A DNA stretch of 64,000 nucleotides, taken from NCBI GenBank assembly GCA_947179155.2, contig OX359264.1, forward strand, positions 54,471,702 to 54,535,701. The letters are read 5' to 3'. The translations under genes and the position numbers were made by a program. Shown here piece after piece: positions 25,619 to 38,650 of the stretch. The number at the start of each line of letters is the position of its first letter. Positions within the stretch are counted from its first letter, which is position 1. The notes beneath the pieces are model-generated. The model saw only the letters and a list, made by a program, of their open reading frames with translations. It was not told the DNA's origin and ran no database searches. This DNA comes from Hedera helix. Lineage: Eukaryota; Streptophyta; Magnoliopsida; Apiales; Araliaceae.

Positions 25619-26639
25619 TGTGACGACCCCAAATCCGGGTTCCTTTAACCCTGGACCTGGTTCATCACTATACATCATCTTCATACATGTTCTATAACTA
25701 ATGCGGAATATATAAACATAAATTGTTTATTCTACAACATTTCCCAAGGTTTCTAACCTTAACTTACATATTTACCTTTAGATTCATAAAAAGGTTTACA
25801 AAATTACTTACATCATATAACAATTTAGTTATAATGAATAACACTATAATCTTGTCTTTTGCGTCTGTCTCCGTCTCTCCTCGGACATTCGTATTATTCT
25901 GAAATTTGTTATCATGATATAGCAAGAGTGAGCAACGACTTTGCTCAGCAAGTTTAAATACAATAACGATATATCATGATTGAAAGAAAGAACAAGCTTT
26001 CGGATTTTCAACAATATAATAATTGTGAAAGAGTACGAATCATAATTTCAATAATTGAATGACTGAATCAAGTAATGTTGAGTGTCAATAATGACCATGA
26101 ACAATTTTAACTGAACCTTATGGTAATGAAGGTGATCAGCCTTTCATACCTGATGAACACATGCAACAAGCACTATGTGCGAATCAACAATTTAAAGATG
26201 TGGAATAATTATACAGAATTAAACCATAGCATGCTTGAAACGTAATAACTTGAATTTGAGTTAGGGACTTGAACAATAAAATAATATATCCTGCTCGAAT
26301 ATAAATTGAGTAGGGTTTAGGAAACTTGCCTGTCTGCTCAGCTACAATAAATGTCTAGCTTTAACTAACTGGCTTGGAAAGACCTAACATCAATAAAGTT
26401 GGTCTAATAATTAATACGGCGTATTTGCACAACTATACGCTTATTAAGGAACTTATCTATCACATAAGTACTAACACATAATTTACATCAGTTAAAACAA
26501 TATTATTAACCTTATAGACCCTCAATCATATTGGGTTAATAATTTAATAAGTTAGAAAATATTTTTCTTTAAGTGTTGCACACTTATTAAACTATTAAAC
26601 AATTTATTATAATTGTTTAAACAAAAGAGTTAAAAGACA

Positions 26640-27355
26640 TTTTCTTTATTCCATTAAATCTAATTTCATTTAATTACTATTTATCATTAATTAAATAGTA
26701 AGTAATTAACTACCTTTAGTTATTATTTAATAATAAATAATAACTTACAAGATTTATTTATTATTTAAAATTAATCAAATAATAAATAATTATATTATAT
26801 TAAAAATAATCAAATATCTTTAGTTATTATTTAATAATAAATAATAACTAATTAACTAGATTCATTTATTATTTAAAGTTAATTAAATAATAATAAAATT
26901 ATATAGTAAATACTCAAATATCATTAGTTATTATTTAATAATAAATAATAACTACTAAATTTATTTATTATTTAAAGTTAATCAAATAATAAATAATTAA
27001 ATAATCAATCTTAGTTGTCTTTAATTATTATTTAATAGTAATTAAATAATAATTAATTAATTTATCATCCTTGTTTATTATTTAATATTAATTAAATAAT
27101 AATTAGTTTAATCGTAAATTCAGAAGATATAATATTAACTAGATTAATATTTACAACATTTAAATATTAATCCAAAATACCTATTATATTTAAAAAAATA
27201 TAATATTAAACTAACTAGATTAATATTTACAACATTTAAATATTAATCCTAAATACTTATTATATTTAAAAAAATATAATATTAAACTAACTAGATTAAT
27301 ATTTACAACATTTAAATATTAATCCTAAATACTTATTATATTTGAAAAATATAAT
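26640..27355. repeat. AT-rich palindromic and tandem repeats in LTR A
   Basis: Copies of GTTATTATTTAATAATAAAT, each a self-complementary string able to form cruciforms, recur at about 26720, 26820 and 26930. They are followed by three tandem units containing ACTAGATTAATATTTACAAC at about 27137, 27216 and 27291. The same array lies at about 33426-34145 in the other LTR. Confidence 0.75.
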
Positions 27356-27439
27356 ATTCAATACCTAAATATCATTTTTGTATTATTAATATTTTTGTTA
27401 TAATTTTAAATTAATTTTTAAACATTTAAATTAATTTAA

Positions 27440-27740
27440 ATTATCCAGAATGGCAAAATCGTAAATAAACTGAAAACCGAACGGAGGGGCAGTATCGTAA
27501 TTTCGCAGAAAAAAACCGGAGGGGCAATCTGGTAATTTCGCCGGAAATTTTATTACCGCGCATGGCGCGCGTACCAAATAAACGGACCAAAACGGTGCCG
27601 TTTTGAGAGAACCGGAACTGGCCTCCGCGCATTGCGCGCGGAGTAAAATTTTACAACGCCAAACGGCGTCGTTTGGCTCCGTGGTGTTTTAGGAAATTTG
27701 CTGGCGCGCATTGCGCGGACAGCTTTTATTTTCCTCCCAT
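27440..27740. other. GC-rich block in LTR A
   Basis: In an otherwise AT-rich LTR this block has three near-palindromes of one type (GCGCATGGCGCGCG near 27557, CCGCGCATTGCGCGCGG near 27626, GCGCGCATTGCGCG near 27704). It also has CAAAACGGTGCCGTTTTG (about 27588) and CAAACGGCGTCGTTTGG (about 27660). Repeated at about 34226-34526. A 63-residue frame across it is identical in both LTRs, but that follows from LTR identity. A regulatory role is possible but not shown. Confidence 0.6.
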
Positions 27741-30110
27741 TCGCAGAAGGTGAACAGTAACCTTAATACTCCACTTTAATAAAAATTATACATTCAAGTA
27801 AGCTTTAAAAATCCAAAAAAATTACCCATCACTTAATATCAATTTATAACATGAAAATATAATTTTTTCATGATTTAATAGTAAAAATTTTTAAAAAAAT
27901 TTTTACATCACATAAACTACCACAAATCATAACTTTTTGTGTATAACTCCATTTTAAGTGATTCAAACTTTGTTTTTCTCATGATTTAATGTTCTATAAT
28001 ATTATAACATTAAATCTAAATTTTATAAAAATTATTTTTGGACATTAATTCCAAAACTTGTTTACACACTATTAAACACATATTTTAGCATACAAAATAT
28101 ACCAAAATACAAACCAAGCCTATTAAACTCAAGCATGACATAGATATTACTACTACACATTATTAACTATATTAACATGTTTATACTAACATGATAATTT
28201 ATTTAATTTAAAAAAACAAAACTATATTTAAAATAACCATTACCTCATTTTAATGGCTATCTTCATTTTTCTTCCAAACTAGGTTGTGAAAGAAGATCTC
28301 ATGATCCAAGAACTCCTTCTCCTTCCTTATCCTTGCTCTCAAATATTTTCTCTCACAAACTATTTCTCTCAACTCTCTCTCTAACTTGAAAAGTGGAAGG
28401 AGAATAAATGAAGCATAATGTCTTACAATTTCAAGTATACATGTAAAATCCTTAGATACAAAAATTGTATCTATTATTCATGATGCTTGAACTTGGATAC
28501 TTGCTCAAGAAATCTAGCCCATGACTTAGTTGGTGGAAGAGGAATGGTCCAAGTACTAAAAAAAATCCATACAAGCAACCTTAATTTAATTAAATGAAAA
28601 ATAAGAAAAAACAAAAATAGTTTCCTTAACTTTTACTCCTTTGCCGGCAATGTCCATGATCCTTGTCCCAAAAAGATTGACAATGGTCACTTTTTTAATT
28701 AATTAATAGTTTTATAAAGTATTTTTCAAGTGGGCCAAGCTTTGGGCTTTATTTAAAAATACCAATTGGGCTCTAATTAAATTGCTTGGGCTACTAAATT
28801 GTCAAATTTTATTATTCTTCATTTGGGCTACTAATTAACCCATGTTGGGCTAATTTAATAATTTACACATTAATTATTCAATCCATGATTAAATAAATAA
28901 TTATATTGAATAAATAATGAAATACTCTAACCCATTAGTATTAATTACTAAATGGACTAATAATATTATTAATAATATTTTACATTATTTACATTAATTA
29001 ATTATCATATTAATTAATTTATAAAAATTTAATTCACTCATTATATTCAATTTAATTGAATATTTAATTAATGACAACTTGTCAATTATTTTGATATTTA
29101 AAATTTTAGAGTGTGTTCGCTAATAATAATATATATAAACTATATATATTATTTATACACATTACTTTACCTCAAAACAATTTCACAATAAATTATGAAA
29201 TTAAAATAAATACAATATATAATTTAATATATATTATTTAGGCCATAAATTAAATTATTTAATACATTTACATTAAATAATTCATTTCTCATCAATTATG
29301 GAAATAATTCCATTTACCCGAAAATACATTAAAATAATAATATATTTACTCAATTTCTTATTTAAATAATTTATTTAATTATTTAATTAATATTACACAA
29401 ATAATTGTATAATTAAATTTCTCACTCTCATAAATCATTTACAATGATTTATTTAATTATAGAATATATTCATTTAATATATTCAATTACTATTTAAAAT
29501 TACTTAATTAATTTAATCCCTTTATATATATGTACATATATGTGAAATTAAATGTTGTACATATATACAATTATTAATCTCCCTTAATTAATTCAACTAC
29601 TTTATATAATTTATAATTATATAATTTACATAATTATTCCTCACAAATAATTTATCAATAATTTACATAAATATTGATTAATGAGTATAATCAATATAAT
29701 AACTAAATTAATTCCACAATTAACCTTTTAATTCAATTCAGATTAATTTAATATTAGTCTATCTAATTATCACAATTTAATTAATCATTAAATTATGTTA
29801 CTAAATATGCACACATATATATATATTCATATAAATACATATTTAATTTACACGCAACCACGTCGCATAATTACATAACTCCGCTAATTAAATTATCTTA
29901 ATCTAATTAGACTTGCTATTAGCCAAGTTCATTGAATTATCACTGTACTTGCTAACTAAAAAATTTTTTTTGATATCACCATATCTAAGTTAGTCCGATA
30001 AATTTAATTTGGACCTCTATTTATCTATCACTACTAGGTTATCAAACTCCAACCTTTATTAAATATTAAATATTTTATTTCTAATTCATTTAAATATCCG
30101 GGATATTACA

Positions 30111-30125
30111 TTCACCCCTTCTTCT
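30111..30125 (-). other. Polypurine tract of retrotransposon A
   Basis: The minus strand reads AGAAGAAGGGGTGAA directly before the LTR start TGTAATATCC. This is the expected position for plus-strand DNA priming. A palindrome AATTTCG...CGAAATT lies next to it at 30129-30146. Confidence 0.8.
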
Positions 30126-31599
30126 AAAAATTTCGTCCCCGAAATTATCTCATACACATTTCTACCAATTTTCATCTCTGAGTATAACTCTTTACTCATC
30201 AAATTCTATGACCACCCTTTTCTAGGAAGTTCATATTTCTAAACTCATAATTCCAGAACAATGGAATATCTTGCAGAAGAATAAATTGAAAATCAATATC
30301 TTACAGAAGAATAAATTGAAAATCAAAATATTCATTAAAACTTTCATACTATGCTGAGGAGTCATCAAGACTGTGAACATGGAATTAACTGAATTCCGAA
30401 TAAATAGTATTTATCTCTGTAAATACTTATAAACAGAGTGTTTATCAATCACAAAGACTGAAAACATTCCATAGGTGTACGCTAGGTGATCAACCTATTG
30501 TACTTCTGCGTTGTGCACAACGACTTCTCACGGGGTCGAACTCTTTGGATTTACCAACCCATATCAGCATGCCACCACTGTTGGGCGCCCCCTCGCGGGT
30601 TCTTTATTCATGGCTCTGACATATCCCCCATTACGGGGTTGTTCACCTCAGACTTACTACAAAATTCCGCTCCAGCATAAGTTGGATTGGAAAATAAAAC
30701 TTGAGTCATTTCTGACCAAAAAGTGTCCAGTCAAAATAAATGACATAGACTCACATCATTGAACTGTTCGTATATTACGACTCAAAAATCATTTCAGATT
30801 AGTTAAAGTAACAAAAATTCATTTATAGGACTTCATGATACCGCACCGTTGCAACAGTGCGTTGAGGATTCCGTCTTTTCATCTCTGCACCATGGCTTTA
30901 ATGGCGTGTGATGATTTTATAAATACATTTTGATATTTTCAAATCAATTTGTCTTGCCGAAACAATTAGCATAGACTCTTCTTTAAACGTTTCAAAATAC
31001 TAAAAATCATTTTGACTTTGTCATATTACATCATACCATAGTGGGCTTAAAAATACATCCAACACTAGGTTACTCTGCATTGATGACTCCATCGGTTATC
31101 ATCTCTGCACTAAATGCATTAATGATTTCAAAAATACATTTGTCTTTTCAAAAGCACAAAAGTGCGAATTTGGCACGATTTTTAAGAATTTCAAAGTCTA
31201 GCATAGCTAGAAGATTTGGAATATCCTAAAACCTCAAAACACCTCAAATTTTTCCTCCACATTCTTTTCCAGCTTAATAACTATATCTATTATAGCCTTA
31301 ACCTGACTACTTAACTCTATCCATACTTACTGTTCATCAAACTTACCACATATTTGGGCTCAGCAACTTACCACAATCATATGGTTTGAGGAACTTGTCC
31401 TAGTCAGGCCAAAGTCGCCCATTCGCTGAGGGGTTCCACCACATAACTATGAGTCACGAACTTTCCATGCGTGTCGGTTCTCAGAACACGAACTTAACTT
31501 AACATCCTCTACCTATTCATTATACATGAGAAAAGAATCACCTTCTCAACATACATATAGTGAATAGTGCGACACCAGGTTTCAGTTGATTATCATTAT

Positions 31600-31832
31600 A
31601 GGAAGCCAAGTGGTCGTCAAACCAAACACAATCTCCTGCCCATACAAGAAATTGGTCAACTCAGCCACTAATCAATATAGGAAGTTAAGCGATCGTTAAA
31701 CCAAGAACAAATCCCCTGCCCATACAAAGGACTGTTCAACTCAACCACTGTATCAATATAGAAAGCTAAGCGGTTCTAAAACCAAGCACTAATTCCCTGC
31801 CCATACAAGGAATTGTACAACTCAGCCACTAA
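31600..31832. repeat. Three tandem units of about 80 bp in the family A interior
   Basis: Each unit carries a GGAAG(C/T)(C/T)AAG-like start, AAACCAA, then CCTGCCCATACAA and CAACTCA(G/A)CCACT. Units start near 31600, 31680 and 31760. Confidence 0.75.
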
Positions 31833-32389
31833 TATGAGTCCTCAAATAAAAACCTACAAACCTCTACTTCTCTTAACTTGATATGAATTTTGTCAATTCA
31901 TACCTTATCACACTCAACACTTCAAGAATCCACTTGTTACTATTTCAGTATCTTCATTGTTATAGCACCATGCTATCAACACAACCTCTTAATCATTTAA
32001 CAGACCATTTGTCATTCCATGATTTTACTATGATCATCGGGATCTTATATCAAAATTGATTTCACTGTACTATTTCTCCTTTATTCTAGGATCGTTTAAT
32101 TCTATCACCTTATCATTCATCTTTGATCATTTCACTGTACGATCCTTCTCTTGTTAAATTCTTGAATCAAGTGTTCCCTGATTCTTATTCCATTTATTTG
32201 GATTACACTCATTGAAGATCCTTCTTTGAATCTTTTCATATATCTATGTATTTATATAGATTTATTTCCTCCTTTATGAACTATGTATGTTCATTTCTAA
32301 ACTCTATCTGAGTTTATCATTTCACTGTCTGTATTATCTTTCCATGATTATAGCCTAAGGTACTACTACCTAAGAACTATAACCTATCA

Positions 32390-32401
32390 GCTCTGATACC
32401 A
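32390..32401 (-). other. Primer-binding site for tRNA-iMet, retrotransposon A
   Basis: The minus strand reads TGGTATCAGAGC three bases after the LTR end (CA at 32405). It is the usual plant primer site complementary to the 3' end of initiator tRNA-Met, and it fixes the element orientation. Confidence 0.9.
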
Positions 32402-32404
32402 ACC

Positions 32405-35400
32405 TGTGACGACCCCAAATCCGGGTTCCTTTAACCCTGGACCTGGTTCATCACTATACATCATCTTCATACATGTTCTATAACTAATGCGGAATATATA
32501 AACATAAATTGTTTATTCTACAACATTTCCCAAGGTTTCTAACCTTAACTTACATCTTTACCTTTAGATTCATAAAAAGGTTTACAAAATTACTTACATC
32601 ATATAACAATTTAGTTATAATGAATAACACTATAATCTTGTCTTTTGCGTCTGTCTCCGTCTCTCCTCGGACATTCGTATTATTCTGAAATTTGTTATCA
32701 TGATATAGCAAGAGTGAGCAACGACTTTGCTCAGCAAGTTTAAATACAATAACGATATATCATGATTGAAAGAAAGAACAAGCTTTCGGATTTTCAACAA
32801 TATAATAATTGTGAAAGAGTACGAATCATAATTTCAATAATTGAATGACTGAATCAAGTAATGTTGAGTGTCAATAATGACCATGAACAATTTTAACTGA
32901 ACCTTATGGTAATGAAGGTGATCAGCCTTTCATACCTGATGAACACATGCAACAAGCACTATGTGCGAATCAACAATTTAAAGATGTGGAATAATTATAC
33001 AGAATTAAACCATAGCATGCTTGAAACGTAATAACTTGAATTTGAGTTAGGGACTTGAACAATAAAATAATATATCCTGCTCGAATATAAATTGAGTAGG
33101 GTTTAGGAAACTTGCCTGTCTGCTCAGCTACAATAAATGTCTAGCTTTAACTAACTGGCTTGGAAAGACCTAACATCAATAAAGTTGGTCTAATAATTAA
33201 TACGGCGTATTTGCACAACTATACGCTTATTAAGGAACTTATCTATCACATAAGTACTAACACATAATTTACATCAGTTAAAACAATATTATTAACCTTA
33301 TAGACCCTCAATCATATTGGGTTAATAATTTAATAAGTTAGAAAATATTTTTCTTTAAGTGTTGCACACTTATTAAACTATTAAACAATTTATTATAATT
33401 GTTTAAACAAAAGAGTTAAAAGACATTTTCTTTATTCCATTAAATCTAATTTCATTTAATTACTATTTATCATTAATTAAATAGTAAGTAATTAACTACC
33501 TTTAGTTATTATTTAATAATAAATAATAACTTACAAGATTTATTTATTATTTAAAATTAATCAAATAATAAATAATTATATTATATTAAAAATAATCAAA
33601 TATCTTTAGTTATTATTTAATAATAAATAATAACTAATTAACTAGATTCATTTATTATTTAAAGTTAATTAAATAATAATAAAATTATATAGTAAATACT
33701 CAAATATCATTAGTTATTATTTAATAATAAATAATAACTACTAAATTTATTTATTATTTAAAGTTAATCAAATAATAAATAATTAAATAATCAATCTTAG
33801 TTGTCTTTAATTATTATTTAATAGTAATTAAATAATAATTAATTAATTTATCATCCTTGTTTATTATTTAATATTAATTAAATAATAATTAGTTTAATCG
33901 TAAATTCAGAAGATATAATATTAACTAGATTAATATTTACAACATTTAAATATTAATCCAAAATACCTATTATATTTAAAAAAATATAATATTAAACTAA
34001 CTAGATTAATATTTACAACATTTAAATATTAATCCTAAATACTTATTATATTTAAAAAAATATAATATTAAACTAACTAGATTAATATTTACAACATTTA
34101 AATATTAATCCTAAATACTTATTATATTTGAAAAATATAATATTCAATACCTAAATATCATTTTTGTATTATTAATATTTTTGTTATAATTTTAAATTAA
34201 TTTTTAAACATTTAAATTAATTTAAATTATCCAGAATGGCAAAATCGTAAATAAACTGAAAACCGAACGGAGGGGCAGTATCGTAATTTCGCAGAAAAAA
34301 ACCGGAGGGGCAATCTGGTAATTTCGCCGGAAATTTTATTACCGCGCATGGCGCGCGTACCAAATAAACGGACCAAAACGGTGCCGTTTTGAGAGAACCG
34401 GAACTGGCCTCCGCGCATTGCGCGCGGAGTAAAATTTTACAACGCCAAACGGCGTCGTTTGGCTCCGTGGTGTTTTAGGAAATTTGCTGGCGCGCATTGC
34501 GCGGACAGCTTTTATTTTCCTCCCATTCGCAGAAGGTGAACAGTAACCTTAATACTCCACTTTAATAAAAATTATACATTCAAGTAAGCTTTAAAAATCC
34601 AAAAAAATTACCCATCACTTAATATCAATTTATAACATGAAAATATAATTTTTTCATGATTTAATAGTAAAAATTTTTAAAAAAATTTTTACATCACATA
34701 AACTACCACAAATCATAACTTTTTGTGTATAACTCCATTTTAAGTGATTCAAACTTTGTTTTTCTCATGATTTAATGTTCTATAATATTATAACATTAAA
34801 TCTAAATTTTATAAAAATTATTTTTGGACATTAATTCCAAAACTTGTTTACACACTATTAAACACATATTTTAGCATACAAAATATACCAAAATACAAAC
34901 CAAGCCTATTAAACTCAAGCATGACATAGATATTACTACTACACATTATTAACTATATTAACATGTTTATACTAACATGATAATTTATTTAATTTAAAAA
35001 AACAAAACTATATTTAAAATAACCATTACCTCATTTTAATGGCTATCTTCATTTTTCTTCCAAACTAGGTTGTGAAAGAAGATCTCATGATCCAAGAACT
35101 CCTTCTCCTTCCTTATCCTTGCTCTCAAATATTTTCTCTCACAAACTATTTCTCTCAACTCTCTCTCTAACTTGAAAAGTGGAAGGAGAATAAATGAAGC
35201 ATAATGTCTTACAATTTCAAGTATACATGTAAAATCCTTAGATACAAAAATTGTATCTATTATTCATGATGCTTGAACTTGGATACTTGCTCAAGAAATC
35301 TAGCCCATGACTTAGTTGGTGGAAGAGGAATGGTCCAAGTACTAAAAAAAATCCATACAAGCAACCTTAATTTAATTAAATGAAAAATAAGAAAAAACAA

Positions 35401-36896
35401 AAATAGTTTCCTTAACTTTTACTCCTTTGCCGGCAATGTCCATGATCCTTGTCCCAAAAAGATTGACAATGGTCACTTTTTTAATTAATTAATAGTTTTA
35501 TAAAGTATTTTTCAAGTGGGCCAAGCTTTGGGCTTTATTTAAAAATACCAATTGGGCTCTAATTAAATTGCTTGGGCTACTAAATTGTCAAATTTTATTA
35601 TTCTTCATTTGGGCTACTAATTAACCCATGTTGGGCTAATTTAATAATTTACACATTAATTATTCAATCCATGATTAAATAAATAATTATATTGAATAAA
35701 TAATGAAATACTCTAACCCATTAGTATTAATTACTAAATGGACTAATAATATTATTAATAATATTTTACATTATTTACATTAATTAATTATCATATTAAT
35801 TAATTTATAAAAATTTAATTCACTCATTATATTCAATTTAATTGAATATTTAATTAATGACAACTTGTCAATTATTTTGATATTTAAAATTTTAGAGTGT
35901 GTTCGCTAATAATAATATATATAAACTATATATATTATTTATACACATTACTTTACCTCAAAACAATTTCACAATAAATTATGAAATTAAAATAAATACA
36001 ATATATAATTTAATATATATTATTTAGGCCATAAATTAAATTATTTAATACATTTACATTAAATAATTCATTTCTCATCAATTATGGAAATAATTCCATT
36101 TACCCGAAAATACATTAAAATAATAATATATTTACTCAATTTCTTATTTAAATAATTTATTTAATTATTTAATTAATATTACACAAATAATTGTATAATT
36201 AAATTTCTCACTCTCATAAATCATTTACAATGATTTATTTAATTATAGAATATATTCATTTAATATATTCAATTACTATTTAAAATTACTTAATTAATTT
36301 AATCCCTTTATATATATGTACATATATGTGAAATTAAATGTTGTACATATATACAATTATTAATCTCCCTTAATTAATTCAACTACTTTATATAATTTAT
36401 AATTATATAATTTACATAATTATTCCTCACAAATAATTTATCAATAATTTACATAAATATTGATTAATGAGTATAATCAATATAATAACTAAATTAATTC
36501 CACAATTAACCTTTTAATTCAATTCAGATTAATTTAATATTAGTCTATCTAATTATCACAATTTAATTAATCATTAAATTATGTTACTAAATATGCACAC
36601 ATATATATATATTCATATAAATACATATTTAATTTACACGCAACCACGTCGCATAATTACATAACTCCGCTAATTAAATTATCTTAATCTAATTAGACTT
36701 GCTATTAGCCAAGTTCATTGAATTATCACTGTACTTGCTAACTAAAAATTTTTTTTTGATATCACCATATCTAAGTTAGTCCGATAAATTTAATTTGGAC
36801 CTCTATTTATCTATCACTACTAGGTTATCAAACTCCAACCTTTATTAAATATTAAATATTTTATTTCTAATTCATTTAAATATCCGGGATATTACA
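32405..36896 (-). repeat. 5' LTR of retrotransposon A (right in the window)
   Basis: Same length (4492 bp) and nearly the same sequence as 25619-30110. It carries the presumed promoter of the element because it lies upstream of the primer site on the minus strand. Confidence 0.92.
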
Positions 36897-36901
36897 CAAT
36901 G
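36897..36901. repeat. Right 5-bp target duplication of retrotransposon A
   Basis: CAATG follows the LTR end ATTACA and matches 25614-25618. Confidence 0.9.
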
Positions 36902-38488
36902 AATTGCTGTTTTAAATATGGAAAATTATTCTATTATTATCACAATTAGTTGATTAAGATAAAATGACACAATTTTAATTAACAAATAATAAAATGACTG
37001 ATATAATATTTTATAATTAAAATTATATAGTTGTATTCATGATTTAGTCCATAATAAGTCACATATTTCTTATATATATATAATGGCTGTTATATTTTAT
37101 CTTCTCTAAAATAATTGCTTTTTCTTTTTCCACTTTTTCTTTTTATCATTTTTTAATTTCTCTTCATTATATTTTAAGTGCCCACAGATGATGCATGCTT
37201 GGAGAACTAGATATACGGGGTGTTGGAATATAATTATTTGAGTCTGGTGGTTAAGGTGCAGCCCATATTATTTATTGGTCCGGATCCAATGTTGACTCAG
37301 ATGCATTTATTTTGATGACTTGCTCAAAGAGCCGGTGCCGGCTGTTTCACCAATTACACCGGTTGCTGAGAATCGAAGCTTATTCACCAATTACTAACTG
37401 GAGATCGCTTCCCGACGATTCAATCCCAAACCACCCTAGCACCGGCACTCCAGCTCAAAAGAACATAACAGGGGTTAATTTCCATATAAATTTTTGAAAA
37501 CAAACTAGCGGTTATCTATCCCCCACAAACCGTTACATATTAACTTGTAGAAATCAGCAGCTTAATTCCCTAAAGTTCAAGGATTACAATCAGCATTAGG
37601 TTCCTTTTTGTCAATCCTATGATATAAATGAATGCTCCAAGCTGAAAAACTTCATTGCGGGATTCTCATAAATAAACTAATATGTGCGCTAGACAAGCAC
37701 ATAGAAGAACTTCTAATTTAACGATAAGCCAATAACCATCGTCTGAGGACCAAGAAGTTAAAACCCTACACGTGGTTGTAAGAAGATAAATCAACATGGG
37801 AGTCTTTATTAAAATAATATTGTGTTTTCTTATTTTGAGGAGATAAAGAGATTTAATTTAGAATAAATTCAATCAATAATTAATTACAGTTATAAAGTAA
37901 TTACTCCTACTCCTAATTGGCGGTACATCTAAATGACACACAATTTACACACATATTTTATTTTTTTCAACACTTTAATTCATCTAATGTTTACGGATGG
38001 TATAAAATTTGATGTTAACATTAGCGCTAAAAAGAGAGCTAATAAAATTTTGTTCAAAAAATCACTAGTGTTTTAATTGGAGAGTTGTGGCAGATCCAAC
38101 AAATTCAAAAGCTAAGTTATTTATTTTATTTAATAAACATGCACCATGTGTATATATGTGTGGGTGTGTGGATTCTGTTATTAAATTATGACTATCGCTA
38201 CTATTTTACATGCATATAACATAAATTTTGTAAAGTACAGAAAGACTACTTTTTGAAATACGATGATAGGTGGTGCAGAGAATTTTTTAACAATTCCGTT
38301 CTAATCATGGAAATAAGATTTAACCCATATATCTTTTAAGTGGTGTCTCCTTTTATATCTATTAAACCCATATAGTGGTGTCTCCTATATCTATTAAACC
38401 CATGTATCTTTTGTATTTGATTTTGTCAATCTGGGTTTGGTAAAGAATGGGAACGTCAAGGCATAAGATCCTATGTTATTAAAGTTTT
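36902..38488. other. Intergenic, possible degraded coding DNA near 37.3 kb
   Basis: Mostly AT-rich. About 37200-37480 is richer in G and C and has short open stretches in two frames, but I cannot match them to a family, so no gene is called. Confidence 0.4.
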
Positions 38489-38650
38489 CTATTTCTTTGT
38501 ATCAAGACCTATGACGACGATTTTTAAGATCTATTACGATAGTATGTCTCATTTACATAGTTCTACAAAAAATATGGTTATGGCGACGGTTACATACCGT
38601 CGCCATAGACCCTAAAAATCGTCGTCATAAATTTCGACACAAAGAAATAG
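38489..38650. mobile_element. Short inverted-repeat MITE, possibly CACTA-related
   Basis: The left end CTATTTCTTTGTATC and right end GACACAAAGAAATAG are inverted, as are ATGACGACGATTTTTA and TAAAAATCGTCGTCAT inside them. The centre has a second hairpin, TATGGCGACGG...CCGTCGCCATA. GCGACGG-type subterminal hairpins and a TTCTACAAAAAATATGG string resemble small CACTA derivatives. Confidence 0.6.

Larger units (their letters stand above)
25619..30110 (-). repeat. 3' LTR of retrotransposon A (left in the window)
   Basis: It begins TGTGACGACCCC and ends GGGATATTACA in plus coordinates. It contains an AT-rich palindromic region (about 26640-27110), three tandem copies of an approximately 79-bp unit (about 27129-27355) and a GC-rich block (about 27440-27740). 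It is nearly identical to 32405-36896. Confidence 0.92.
30111..32404 (-). mobile_element. Internal region of retrotransposon A, non-coding
   Basis: It has a polypurine tract and palindrome at the left edge and a primer-binding site at the right edge. Nothing in between resembles retroviral-type proteins, and short frames such as those near 30486-30762 are unrecognisable. Three tandem units of about 80 bp lie at 31600-31832. Part of it (about 30831-30875) is homologous to the family B remnant near 16402-16445. Confidence 0.85.
25619..36896 (-). mobile_element. Complete non-coding LTR retrotransposon (LARD-like, family A)
   Basis: Two 4492-bp LTRs flank a 2294-bp internal region, with CAATG target duplications outside. 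On the minus strand the LTR runs from TGTAATATCC to GGGGTCGTCACA. The primer site for initiator tRNA-Met follows the 32405-36896 LTR, and a polypurine tract precedes the 25619-30110 LTR, so transcription runs on the minus strand. No gag, protease, reverse transcriptase or integrase frame is present, so the element depends on another element for its enzymes. Large LTRs with a non-coding interior match the LARD class. I noticed only two substitutions between the LTRs (25770 against 32556, and one near 29962 against 36748), so insertion was very recent. Confidence 0.92.

Noticed and set aside
27441..27632. 63-codon minus-strand frame, identical at 34227-34418
   Set aside because: It lies in the GC-rich block of both LTRs. 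Identity follows from LTR identity, and nothing marks it as protein.
30486..30762. Two overlapping frames in the family A interior as possible gag remnants
   Set aside because: No zinc knuckle, protease or other retroelement motif is visible, and the two open frames overlap in different phases on the plus strand, opposite to the element.
37312..37497. 61-codon frame in a slightly GC-rich stretch
   Set aside because: Another phase is also partly open, and neither resembles a known protein. Noted only as possible degraded coding DNA.
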